Part shown: positions 1-6,608 of the stretch, one piece after another
Position numbering within the stretch: position 1 is the stretch's first letter
Layout of the letters: each line of letters opens with the position of its first letter
Assembly (NCBI GenBank): GCA_934371135.1
Contig: CAKRNO010000005.1
Span: 33,784-97,783 of the forward strand
Length of the DNA: 64,000 nt
Source of the DNA: an uncultured Eubacteriales bacterium
Lineage (GTDB): Bacteria > Bacillota > Clostridia > Oscillospirales > CAG-272
Direction: 5' to 3'
Notes under the pieces: generated by a model
The model's database searches: none
What the model saw: the letters and a program-made list of their open reading frames with translations, nothing else
What the model was told of the DNA's origin: nothing
Position numbers and translations under genes: made by a program

Positions 1-499
1 AGTTTTCAAAAGCGGAGTCGGCGATCTGCGTAATCGGCTTTTGATCCTGGGCATGGGACGGGAGGCATAGTTTTCCGCGGATCTGTTCGGGATCCACCGC
101 CGCGATCTCATATTCGGTATCATCGTTGATCAGACGGATCCGGCAAAATTCCACTGCTTCTACGGTATATGTAACCGGCTCCGACCAGTCTGAGTCGGCG
201 GCACCGATGGTATCGTACAGTGCCCGCACCCGTAATTCATAGGTCTTGGATTGCAGAAGACGCAGGAAGAGGTCAAACCCGCTCCCCTTCGCCTGGTATT
301 CCTTCCCGTCGACGCTCACAAGATAGCCGGTGGCTTTCTCATCCTCCTGCCAGGTCAGGATGTCGTTCTCGATCTGTAGCCCCGTAGGTGCCGGGGGTAC
401 TGCGGCGGGCCGCTTCCCACAGCCGGCGGCGAGCGCGCACAGCAGGATGATGAACGCCACCGTTGCGATCATCAGGCAGAATTTCTTTTTGGCATTCAT
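1..499 (-). CDS. Lipoprotein with fibronectin III-like and start of BspA-type repeat region (3' truncated by window edge)
   Basis: The start is the ATG at 499-497, preceded by AAAGGAG. The first 166 residues are visible. A hydrophobic signal segment ends in a lipobox-like LAAGC, so the protein is probably lipid-anchored on the outer face of the membrane. Residues about 40-110 look like a fibronectin type III module (a TWQEDEKATGYLV-like strand followed by YELRVRAL). The last visible residues, ITQIADSAFEN, match the start of a BspA-type leucine-rich repeat unit. That combination suggests a surface adhesion or recognition protein. The C-terminus lies outside the window, so repeat number and full domain order are unknown. 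It is followed upstream by another secreted-protein gene on the same strand. Confidence 0.72.
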   Translation of the reverse strand, partial: MNAKKKFCLMIATVAFIILLCALAAGCGKRPAAVPPAPTGLQIENDILTWQEDEKATGYLVSVDGKEYQAKGSGFDLFLRLLQSKTYELRVRALYDTIGAADSDWSEPVTYTVEAVEFCRIRLINDDTEYEIAAVDPEQIRGKLCLPSHAQDQKPITQIADSAFEN

Positions 500-581
500 A
501 GCCACTCCTTTCAAAAACCGGATTGTTTTCTTTTATCAGGCTCTCCCGCCGCGCGATGTGCGGCGGGAGAGCCACTGAGGG

Positions 582-1883
582 TTAGATAGTGGACTTCGGA
601 TCGACATCATTGTTATCGCATCGATAATAAGCATATTGTGCCGGCGTCATAATCACCTGCCAGCCATCCACAATGAACACGTCAGTAAGATCCACCATCC
701 ACCCATAAATGCTGAAGTTCATAGGCTTATGCGTGATCTCGCACAAACCGCTCCAGTTTTTGAAGGGCCGCATATCTTGTCCGCTGACAAACGCGAGTAT
801 CACCTCATAAATACCCGTTACGGGTCCGGCAACATATACATCGGAGCTGACATTGTCCGAAATGGCGTAACCATCAGTGTTATACAGAAAAATGGAGAAA
901 CTTTTACTGCAGTTCTTTTTGGATTCCTGCATCATTTGGAGCCACGACTCCGCTTCAGAAGCGCCATTCCATGTGGTGCCGATGGCATAGATATGATCGT
1001 TTTCAATCGCGGAGGCAAACTCTCCGTTCGATAGGAGATCATCGTCCCAATAGATATATTCGTTGGTCATGACATTATAGAATGTCGTATTATAGATGTG
1101 GCAGATTAATTTGATTTGGTGTATGTTCATAACATCGGCATTGGTGATCGTGGTGTATAGAAGTTCATCGATAAATATAGAACGAATGAACGGTATAAAA
1201 TAGCTTACAATAAAACTGGTTGAAATATGCCCGTTTTCAGCGTTCGGTGACAGTGAGGCATCCAAAATAAAAGTTGCGTTATCGAATGGATTACCCGTGC
1301 TGTTCCGCATTGCTCTGTAAAAAATATTGGCAATAAAATTATAGTATATGCCTGAGTTGATATGGACGTCTACATAACTTAAGAAATCCCGGTAACCCAT
1401 GTATTGATTCTCATCCACCCCGCAGATAAACATGATTTTACAACCGTTTTCATGAAATCTACTGAAGATGTTATACAGAAAATCAGTAAGCAAATCCCCG
1501 TCATCATTGTCAATCTGGATTGTAAAAGAAGACATGATTTCGAAAATCACATAGCAGTCTTGGCTGGAAAAGATTCCATTCTCGTCATTTTCATACAATT
1601 CTTTGACTTTTGAAACAAATACAGTAGGGTCGTAGTAATACAAATCGCATCTGTCAACCGCACCTGACTGAAGCAGGCTTTGCCGATATGTCCTACTCTG
1701 CAAATTATCGCTGAAATAGTAAACGGTGTTGAAATTGCCATCGGGAGCGACAGACTGGGCAACGCCGTCATCGGATACCAGTGCCGCCTGTTCCGTGGCG
1801 AGCCCCATCGCGGAGATTGCAGAGGTCAGTACAAGCAGGATTGCCATCACTGCCACGAGGGAAAGTTTTACGATATTTTTCAT
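582..1883 (-). CDS. Secreted protein of unknown function
   Basis: A 433-residue protein with a clear Sec signal peptide (MKNIVKLSLVAVMAILLVLT, cleavage probably after AMG near residue 27). RBS AAAGGAG lies just upstream of the ATG. No catalytic motif is recognised. The mature part is rich in Tyr, Asn, Asp and Ile and looks like an alpha/beta fold: hydrophobic strands such as CKIMFICGVD and NATFILDASLS recall a Rossmann-like secreted domain. Base composition is much more AT-rich than the surrounding genes, suggesting horizontal acquisition. It shares strand with the lipoprotein downstream (83-bp gap). Function unknown; exoprotein, bacteriocin-like or adhesion roles cannot be separated. Confidence 0.8.
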   Translation of the reverse strand: MKNIVKLSLVAVMAILLVLTSAISAMGLATEQAALVSDDGVAQSVAPDGNFNTVYYFSDNLQSRTYRQSLLQSGAVDRCDLYYYDPTVFVSKVKELYENDENGIFSSQDCYVIFEIMSSFTIQIDNDDGDLLTDFLYNIFSRFHENGCKIMFICGVDENQYMGYRDFLSYVDVHINSGIYYNFIANIFYRAMRNSTGNPFDNATFILDASLSPNAENGHISTSFIVSYFIPFIRSIFIDELLYTTITNADVMNIHQIKLICHIYNTTFYNVMTNEYIYWDDDLLSNGEFASAIENDHIYAIGTTWNGASEAESWLQMMQESKKNCSKSFSIFLYNTDGYAISDNVSSDVYVAGPVTGIYEVILAFVSGQDMRPFKNWSGLCEITHKPMNFSIYGWMVDLTDVFIVDGWQVIMTPAQYAYYRCDNNDVDPKSTI

Positions 1884-2342
1884 ATTTTAACTCCTTTGAT
1901 TGCTTTGTGCAATACATATTTTTGATGTTTGGAAAAACGGACGGTCAGGTATGCGGCCGCCTTGTCGTGCGTGCACTCCGTAAGGGCGCTGTTCGCCCCC
2001 TCGCCCTCGGAGTGGTTCCCCTTCCTATGGGTCGGTCATTCTGCACCTCCTTTGCGTGTTCTGTGGCTCCCCCCACAGTCGACCTCTGATGAGGAGATGC
2101 CCCTATGCGATTGCTATTGTAGCACAAAGGATTTACCGTCCGGAATACCTTGCATAAAAACCGACCGTTTTCTTCATTTTTCCTGAAAATCCGCCCCTTT
2201 TCACACCGGGCAGCCCACAAAAATGACCCCCCATCCGGGAGGTCATTTTGCTTCTTATCTACTCCGTCTGCCCTTTTCCCTTGCGGGCGAAAGGTAAGCA
2301 AGGCGAAAACACGCCGGTGGCTTGTTTTCGCTGACGCGCCCG
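1884..2342. other. Gene-free stretch: long structured leader of the secreted-protein gene, and a hairpin
   Basis: On the minus strand an extended -10 (TGCTACAAT, plus positions 2116-2124) could start a leader of about 230 nt for the gene ending at 582. That leader contains a strong Shine-Dalgarno (AAAGGAGGTG, about 2047-2056) before a very short ORF, and a hairpin formed by CACTCCG...CGGAGTG (about 1974-2016) with an inner GGGCG/CGCCC stem. The remainder holds a terminator-like hairpin at 2219-2249. No conserved gene is apparent. Confidence 0.4.
2219..2249. terminator. Hairpin terminator, bidirectional-looking
   Basis: AAAATGACC and GGTCATTTT arms enclose a C-rich/G-rich centre, with A and T tracts on both flanks. 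A near-identical hairpin recurs at 3657-3697. Confidence 0.5.
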
Positions 2343-2537
2343 ATGAAAACGGGGAGCGGCGGAGAGTGGGCGATCGTCCACCGCTGCCGTCGGTGCGGGT
2401 GCCTGCGCTCCAATCGCATCGCCGCGGACGATAATCCGGTGAAGCTCATGAGCATCGCCCTCCGCCCGCTGGCAAACCCGCCGTTCCCTCTCGACCGCAT
2501 CGAGGAAATGACCGCCGCAGGCGGTGCACCCGCCTGA
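2343..2537 (+). pseudogene. Remnant of an RNHCP-domain protein (C-terminal part only)
   Basis: An open frame beginning at ATG 2343 encodes about 64 residues. It includes the hallmark stretch HRCRRCG followed by SNRIAADDNP, then LMSIALRPLANPPFPL. These are the final zinc-binding Cys pair and the conserved Asn/His/Cys-type core of the RNHCP family, a small zinc-finger-like protein family of unknown function common in Firmicutes. The N-terminal half with the first CxxC pairs and the HWPxC region is absent: upstream sequence is a hairpin. No convincing RBS precedes the ATG. I read it as a decayed 3' fragment rather than a functional short gene. Confidence 0.6.
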
Positions 2538-2660
2538 CCCGCCGCGATTGCCCTATATCCCAGCCGGACTTGCAACCGCGCCGCGCTTAACACACCGCGC
2601 CGCACCCGGCATCCCGTTCCCCTCCCAACCCCGCCTGTTGCAAGCCCGGATGCAAGAATC

Positions 2661-2710
2661 CCCTGCCACCCATGTGACGCCCCGTTTGGCGTCTCACATC
2701 GGCGGCAGGG
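2661..2710. terminator. Long imperfect hairpin after the RNHCP remnant
   Basis: CCCTGCC (2661-2667) pairs with GGCAGGG (2704-2710). Inside, ATGTGACGCC pairs with GGCGTCTCACAT. A T-rich run (TACTTTGTTTTTC) follows on the plus strand. Confidence 0.5.
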
Positions 2711-2758
2711 TACTTTGTTTTTCAACCAATACTAGAATTTTTCTCTCAAAACGAGTGA

Positions 2759-2786
2759 TTGCTTTTCGGGCGGGATGTGTTATAGT
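2759..2786 (+). promoter_or_regulatory. Sigma-A type promoter of the XRE-TPR regulator
   Basis: TTGCTT (2759-2764), 16-bp spacer, TATAGT (2781-2786), 46 bp upstream of the start codon. Confidence 0.65.
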
Positions 2787-2831
2787 AGAAGCAGGATAGG
2801 TGCCGATCCAAAACAGTAAGGAGGCATAACC

Positions 2832-3644
2832 ATGCAGAAATTCGGAGAAAAGATCAAATCTTTGAGAAAACAGAAAAACATCTCCCAAGAGGTTTTTGCG
2901 AGCTACCTCGGGGTATCCTTTCAAGCCGTTTCCAAGTGGGAGACCGGCAGCACCCTGCCGGATGTGACCATGATTCCCGCCATCGCCTCTTTCTTCGGCG
3001 TAACGACCGATGAGCTTTTTGATTTCAACCGGTTCGAGGCGGAAAAGCAGGTAGAGGCGATCTGCCGGGAGGCGTATCAATACCGTGTGACCGACAGTGC
3101 AAAATCGGAGCGCATCCTGCGCGAGGGCTTGCAGAGATTCCCGGGGAATGACATCATCCTCAACAACCTGCTTTATACACTGGATTACCGGACGCGGGCG
3201 GAGGAGGTCATCAGGTTGTGCAAGACGCTTATCGAGTCGACGAAAGACGATTCCGTTAAGTACGATGCCTGCCGGATCCTTGCATCGTGCTACCGGGAAA
3301 ACGGGCAGAACGACCTCGTCCGACCCACGCTTGAACAGATCCCCGAGATCTACTTTTCAAAGCTGGAGCTGATGGCATCCCTTTTGGACGGAGAGGATAG
3401 CTATGAGGCGGCGCAAAAGCAGAAAAACCTCTCGGCGGAGGACCTGATCGAGATGTTACTGATCACGGGTAAGTGCCTGGAAGAGAGGGGCGACAACGAA
3501 AAAGCCGCCTCCCAGTTTCAGATTGCCCTGAAGATCATCGATGCGTTTGCAGAAGACTTCGTCGAAAGCAAATGGTTCCGTTCCACCATTTACGAATACA
3601 TGAGCGAGCAGAGGAAAGAAGCCGAAAGGCTGCTTGCCGAGTGA
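2832..3644 (+). CDS. XRE-family transcriptional regulator with TPR-like C-terminal domain
   Basis: A 270-residue cytoplasmic DNA-binding protein. Residues 1-65 form a Cro/CI-type helix-turn-helix (IKSLRKQKNISQEVFASYL, with SFQAVSKWETG as the recognition helix and LPDVTMIPAIA after it). Residues about 75-265 are all-helical with repeated 34-residue-like units, as in the TPR sensor domains of Rgg/PlcR-like and related regulators. Such C-terminal domains often bind a peptide or partner protein, but none is visible here. The start is fixed by RBS TAAGGAGG 8 nt upstream, and the gene has its own promoter and terminator. It lies between two copies of a tRNA-end-like 13-mer, in an accessory islet. 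Target genes unknown. Confidence 0.85.
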   Translation: MQKFGEKIKSLRKQKNISQEVFASYLGVSFQAVSKWETGSTLPDVTMIPAIASFFGVTTDELFDFNRFEAEKQVEAICREAYQYRVTDSAKSERILREGLQRFPGNDIILNNLLYTLDYRTRAEEVIRLCKTLIESTKDDSVKYDACRILASCYRENGQNDLVRPTLEQIPEIYFSKLELMASLLDGEDSYEAAQKQKNLSAEDLIEMLLITGKCLEERGDNEKAASQFQIALKIIDAFAEDFVESKWFRSTIYEYMSEQRKEAERLLAE

Positions 3645-3656
3645 CCCCGCCACACC

Positions 3657-3697
3657 AAAAAAATGACCTCCCGTCGGGGAGGTCACATTTCTTTTTC
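3657..3697 (+). terminator. Rho-independent terminator of the XRE-TPR gene
   Basis: AAATGACCTCCC-GTCG-GGGAGGTCA followed by ATTTCTTTTTCT. It begins 13 bp after the stop codon. Confidence 0.75.
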
Positions 3698-3724
3698 TCA
3701 TCCACCCTGCCCACCTTTTCCGCT

Positions 3725-3819
3725 TGCGGGCGAAAGGTGAGCGAGCGAGCACCGCGACCCTCGTTTTCGAGCCGTCGGGAACCGTCGGAATTTCTCCGAA
3801 ATTCCGGGTGAAGGTTCCC
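3725..3819. repeat. tRNA-Leu 3'-end-like 13-mer plus nested hairpin
   Basis: TGCGGGCGAAAGG at 3725-3737 is identical to the 3' end of the nearby tRNA-Leu (3866-3878) and to 2282-2294. It is followed by a nested inverted repeat at 3777-3819 (GGGAACC/GGTTCCC outside, GGAATTTC/GAAATTCC inside). Confidence 0.5.
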
Positions 3820-3820
3820 G

Positions 3821-3870
3821 CCGCACCAAAAAAGAGGCTCCCGCTTTGGGGAGCCTCTTTTTTGGTGCGG
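3821..3870 (-). terminator. Terminator of tRNA-Leu, arm overlapping the tRNA 3' end
   Basis: A perfect 22-bp inverted repeat (left arm 3821-3842, right arm 3849-3870) built around AAAAAAGAGGCTCCC and GGGAGCCTCTTTTTT. Its outer pairs extend into CCGCACCA, so the arm includes the encoded CCA end and the first acceptor bases of the tRNA. Confidence 0.8.
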
Positions 3871-3949
3871 GCGAAAGGACTTGAACCTTCACAACCTTGC
3901 GATCATAAGAACCTGAATCTTACGCGTCTGCCAATTCCGCCACGCCCGC
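3863..3949 (-). tRNA. tRNA-Leu(CAG)
   Basis: On the minus strand the 5' acceptor GCGGGCG (3949-3943) pairs with CGCCCGC at the 3' end. The anticodon stem TAAGA/TCTTA encloses the loop TTCAGGT, giving anticodon CAG. A long class II variable arm, the GGTTCAAGTCC T-arm and an encoded CCA are present. It reads CUG codons, abundant in this G+C-rich genome. Confidence 0.95.
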
Positions 3950-3980
3950 GTCGGATATGGGTCTCATCGGAGACTTGTTA

Positions 3981-4010
3981 ATCATAGCACAGGACGCCCG
4001 GATTTGTCAA
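3981..4010 (-). promoter_or_regulatory. Promoter of tRNA-Leu
   Basis: Minus strand TTGACA (4010-4005), 18-bp spacer, TATGAT (3986-3981), about 32 bp before the tRNA. Confidence 0.75.
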
Positions 4011-4058
4011 GGCATCGGAAAAATATTTTTTATGTTCCGAAAAAAATTTTGATTTTTT

Positions 4059-4086
4059 TTGACATTTCTGTTAAAATATATATAGG
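4059..4086 (+). promoter_or_regulatory. Promoter of the CarD-like gene
   Basis: TTGACA (4059-4064) is followed by an AT-rich segment with overlapping TATATA/TATAGG -10 options (4079-4086). An A/T tract precedes the -35. Confidence 0.55.
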
Positions 4087-4125
4087 GGTGGAATAAAAGC
4101 CCGATTTAACGGAAGGAGAAACGCT

Positions 4126-4626
4126 ATGTTCCGAGCTGGAGAATGTGTGATTTACGGATCGAGCGGCGCGTGCCGCATTGCGGATATCCGGCGAGAGTCC
4201 TTCGCGGGGGAGCCTCGCGAATACTATGTGCTGGTCCCGCTCTCGGGCGGCTCCTCCGTATTCGTCCCGACGGACAACGAGCAGCTGGTCGCGCGGATGC
4301 GCGCCCCCATGACGCCGGAGGAGGCAAAGCGGATGCTCGCCGAGATTCCGCGGGAGGAAGTGGCATGGATTGAGGACAACCGCCAGCGCAGCGCCCGTTT
4401 TCAGGAGATCCTCTCGGCGGGCAGCGCCTCCGATCTCATGCGCCTGACCAAAGCCGTATGGCGCAGACGCGGCGAATTGCGCGCCCGCGGAAAGAAAAAC
4501 CTCATGGCGGACGAAAATGCCTTCAAGAAAGCAGAACGGATCCTGTTCGATGAGCTCTCTCTGGTTTTGGGCATCGCCCAGAACGAGATCGTCCCCTATA
4601 TTGAAGCAAGTCTGGCAGAGGCGTGA
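4126..4626 (+). CDS. CarD/TRCF-RID-type transcription regulator
   Basis: A 166-residue protein. Residues 1-60 resemble the CarD N-terminal RNA-polymerase-interacting domain (FRAGECVIYGSSGACRI, then REYYVLVPLSGG and VFVPTDN), the same Tudor-like fold as the RID of Mfd. Residues 65-160 are helical with a basic patch (VWRRRGELRARGKK), as in the DNA-binding half of CarD. Members of this family bind the RNA polymerase beta subunit and adjust open-complex stability. RBS AAGGAG precedes the ATG. It has its own promoter, divergent from the tRNA, and its own terminator. Monocistronic. A full-length mfd lies at 52 kb. Confidence 0.88.
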   Translation: MFRAGECVIYGSSGACRIADIRRESFAGEPREYYVLVPLSGGSSVFVPTDNEQLVARMRAPMTPEEAKRMLAEIPREEVAWIEDNRQRSARFQEILSAGSASDLMRLTKAVWRRRGELRARGKKNLMADENAFKKAERILFDELSLVLGIAQNEIVPYIEASLAEA

Positions 4627-4638
4627 GCCAAAGCCACC

Positions 4639-4670
4639 GGCACCGCCCCCGGGCGGTGCCTTTTTCTTTC
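4639..4670 (+). terminator. Rho-independent terminator of the CarD-like gene
   Basis: GGCACCGCCC-CC-GGGCGGTGCC followed by TTTTTCTTTC. Confidence 0.85.
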
Positions 4671-4709
4671 ACGTCCCCGCCCACACGATATACAGAGCAC
4701 GCGGCACTC

Positions 4710-5246
4710 TTACAGCGCGGTCTGTAAAAGAAAGGCGCGCCCGAGCAGCTCCGGCGGCTCCTCTGCCGCCGTGACGACCATCGGCGGGAACGCGGGATTG
4801 GACGCCCAGAGGATCATGTTTCCTCCGCTCCCGTCCACCGTCACCCGGCGGAGCATGGTGACACCTCCGATGCGGACGGCGTAAATGCCCTCCCCCTCAA
4901 ACGCCGTGCACCTGCGCACAAACACGGTATCCCTCTCGAGGATCCGATCCCCCGACATGGCGTCATCCATGGCGGTCACGGAAAAATCCGCCCCCTCGTA
5001 GACGAGCGCCACACGCGCCTCGCCGAGCGTCTCCTCGGGGGCATCCTCGGTCCAGCCCAGCAGGTCGGCGGGCGGGCAATCCAGCGCCGCCGCGAGTGCC
5101 TCCACCTTATCGTACGGCGGCGTTTGTATGATCCCGCTCTCATATCGGTAGATCGTCTGCCGCGTAGTGCCGACCGCGGCGGCGAGCGCCTCCATGGTCA
5201 GGTGCGCCGCCCGGCGCTTTTGTCGCAAAATCTCTCCAAATGCCAT
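4710..5246 (-). CDS. CI-like prophage repressor with inactive S24 domain
   Basis: A 178-residue protein. Residues 1-65 are an XRE helix-turn-helix (TMEALAAAVGTTRQTIYRYE). Residues about 75-178 are the LexA/CI-type S24 dimerisation domain. In active S24 repressors a Ser in a DDSM-like motif and a Lys about 37 residues later form the self-cleavage dyad. Here the motif reads DDAM (Ala at 96) and the Lys position is Arg (133, in MLRRV), so RecA-stimulated self-cleavage should be impossible. RBS GAGGTGA lies upstream. Its promoter overlaps repeated half-sites that are probably its operators, and it diverges from the early genes. Induction, if any, must use another route such as an antirepressor. 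Confidence 0.85.
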   Translation of the reverse strand: MAFGEILRQKRRAAHLTMEALAAAVGTTRQTIYRYESGIIQTPPYDKVEALAAALDCPPADLLGWTEDAPEETLGEARVALVYEGADFSVTAMDDAMSGDRILERDTVFVRRCTAFEGEGIYAVRIGGVTMLRRVTVDGSGGNMILWASNPAFPPMVVTAAEEPPELLGRAFLLQTAL

Positions 5247-5260
5247 GCATTGTCACCTCT

Positions 5261-5297
5261 TGCGTTACATTTTACACCAGTATAACGCATTTACGCA
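5261..5297. promoter_or_regulatory. Candidate repressor operator
   Basis: Half-sites TGCGTTA (5261-5267), TAACGCA (5283-5289) and TTACGCA (5291-5297) surround the -10 of the repressor promoter, an arrangement typical of autoregulated phage repressors. Confidence 0.45.
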
Positions 5298-5307
5298 GAC
5301 TTTTCAA
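5279..5307 (-). promoter_or_regulatory. Promoter of the repressor gene
   Basis: Minus strand TTGAAA (5307-5302), 17-bp spacer, TATACT (5284-5279). Confidence 0.6.
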
Positions 5308-5339
5308 CATTTTTCTTCATTTTCCGACAATTCCGTCAC

Positions 5340-5369
5340 TTGACAGGGCTACTTTTCCCGTGCTACCAT
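5340..5369 (+). promoter_or_regulatory. Promoter of the prophage early genes
   Basis: TTGACA (5340-5345), 18-bp spacer, TACCAT (5364-5369), about 170 bp before the first early ORF. The leader between them shows no clear gene. Confidence 0.5.
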
Positions 5370-5537
5370 AACATTACCAAGTGCAGATGACTCCCTGTTT
5401 GCTTGGCTGCCCGAGCCCTCGCCCCGCCCCCGGCGATCGGTCCTATCGGGCGGGCGCGCTGCCAAACGGCATTTCTCCGGCGCGCCGCCGCGCCGTCCCA
5501 TGACGGCGATCCAAACGCGACAAGAAAGGAACAGACC

Positions 5538-5840
5538 ATGCTACACACAGTGAAAACCGACAGGGGCGAACCGATTTCATGGAGAGACCCCACCGATATC
5601 CGTACCGAGCTCCGAACGCTCTCCGCATCCCTTTCCACGGCACGCGAGCGGTATGCTGCGCTGGAGGTCGCGCGGGACCTCCTCCGGTCGTACCGGCGCG
5701 ACGAGGCGACCGCCGAGGCATTCGACGCACTCCTTGAGAGCGCGCGGGCGACGCTCGGCGAGCTCGGGGAGGGTGCGGAGCGCCTCGCAGAACTGCAAAA
5801 GGAGATGAGGGACACCCTATGTCTTATGCAAAGGATATAA
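5538..5840 (+). CDS. Small prophage early protein, coiled-coil
   Basis: A 100-residue acidic, almost fully helical protein, with heptad-like repeats of Leu and Ala over residues 20-95 (ELRTLSASLSTARERYAALE). The start at ATG 5538 is chosen because of RBS AAAGGAA 8 nt upstream; the open frame extends further left without an RBS. The last 22 bases overlap the next gene, implying translational coupling. No family is recognised. Position directly behind the early promoter suggests a role in prophage regulation or DNA transactions, but nothing in the sequence proves that. Confidence 0.65.
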   Translation: MLHTVKTDRGEPISWRDPTDIRTELRTLSASLSTARERYAALEVARDLLRSYRRDEATAEAFDALLESARATLGELGEGAERLAELQKEMRDTLCLMQRI

Positions 5841-6124
5841 AGGGCTTCTCCATGTATCCCACCTACCGCGCATCCCTCGCCCTGCTCTCGGATGACGAGC
5901 GCGGCAAACTGCTGATGTCCCTTTTTGACTACGATGACGGGCAGGATACCTCCGGGAGCCTGCCGCCCGCGGCACAGATGGCGTTCGCGTTTATCACGGC
6001 GCGCATGGAGCAGGACAAATCGCTCTATCGCAGCCGCTGTGAAATCAACCGCGAGAACGCCGCGAAGCGCTGGCCGGTACGCCGGGAGCGCGAGCGTGCG
6101 CCGCAGGGCGAGGAGGCTGGCTAG
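5819..6124 (+). CDS. DUF6291-type phage protein
   Basis: A 101-residue protein resembling the N-terminal domain found in clostridial prophage replication-region proteins (DUF6291). Recognisable segments are LALLSDDERGKLLMSLFDY, AQMAFAFITARMEQD and YRSRCEINRENAAKRW. Family members usually continue with a variable low-complexity tail and often a second domain. Here the frame stops after EEAG at 6124, and a second open frame continues in the -1 frame. Function of the family is unknown. It overlaps the preceding gene by 22 bp. Confidence 0.7.
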   Translation: MSYAKDIKGFSMYPTYRASLALLSDDERGKLLMSLFDYDDGQDTSGSLPPAAQMAFAFITARMEQDKSLYRSRCEINRENAAKRWPVRRERERAPQGEEAG

Positions 6125-6129
6125 GCACA

Positions 6130-6450
6130 CTGGACCGCAGCATTGAGCACCTCGTCATCGCCTACTGCGAGGACTACGAACGCCGGGAGCGCGCCATCGG
6201 CGCGCCGGAGACGAACGACGAGACGAGGGACCTCTACCGCCACCTCAACCGCACGATCGACGAGGCGCTGAACACCTCGCTCTCTGCCCTGGAGCCGGAC
6301 GCACGCGTCGCCATGCGGCAGGACATCGCCTGCCGCCGGGGCGCGACCTACAGCCCGCTCTACACCCTCTCCCCCGCCACCTACAAGCGCTACAAAAAGC
6401 GGGCGAAGCTCCGCATCGCGCGCGGGCTCGGGCTCCTGCCCGAGGCGTAA
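6130..6450 (+). CDS. Unknown prophage protein lacking a canonical start (possibly a late-gene regulator or a frameshifted extension)
   Basis: The frame encodes about 106 residues from CTG 6130: an acidic-to-basic helical protein with YCEDYERRERAI near its start, RHLNRTIDEALNTSL in the middle and a basic end (YKRYKKRAKLRIARGLGLL). Its general build recalls the small helical ArpU/late-transcription-type regulators of Gram-positive prophages, but I cannot name a family with confidence. No ATG, GTG or TTG occurs in this frame between the stop at 6040-6042 and 6130. GGAGG at 6111-6115 sits 14 nt before the CTG. Either CTG is used, or a frameshift has split a longer DUF6291 protein. Confidence 0.5.
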   Translation: MDRSIEHLVIAYCEDYERRERAIGAPETNDETRDLYRHLNRTIDEALNTSLSALEPDARVAMRQDIACRRGATYSPLYTLSPATYKRYKKRAKLRIARGLGLLPEA

Positions 6451-6487
6451 CGGAGGGGTGACACCGCCCGGCAAAGCGCCCGGGACC

Positions 6488-6514
6488 GGGCACCCCGCGG
6501 TGCGCGGGGTGCCC
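6488..6514. terminator. Strong GC hairpin after the early genes
   Basis: GGGCACCCCGC-GGT-GCGGGGTGCCC-like stem without a U-tract. It lies just ahead of a second hairpin with one. Confidence 0.5.
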
Positions 6515-6551
6515 ACCGCCAGCCGGGGCAGAAAGCCGACAAAACCGAAAA

Positions 6552-6586
6552 CCGCCGGGGGATCTCCCCCGGCGGCGTTTCTTTTC
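6552..6586 (+). terminator. Terminator between early and late transcripts
   Basis: CCGCCGGGGGATCTCCCCCGGCGG followed by CGTTTCTTTTCG. The reverse side has GGTTTTCGGTTTTG, so it can also end the leftward late operon. Confidence 0.75.
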
Positions 6587-6608
6587 GTTTCCGGAAAGAA
6601 ACCTTATC

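Noticed and set aside
1945..2301. 118-residue minus-strand open frame in the leader of the secreted-protein gene
   Set aside because: Overlaps a terminator-like hairpin and has no family likeness; only the short ORF after AAAGGAGGTG could be translated.
2282..3878. Assigning the 14-kb prophage to integration at tRNA-Leu
   Set aside because: The tRNA 3' end faces left, away from the prophage, CarD lies between, and no copy of the tRNA end is seen at the right edge.
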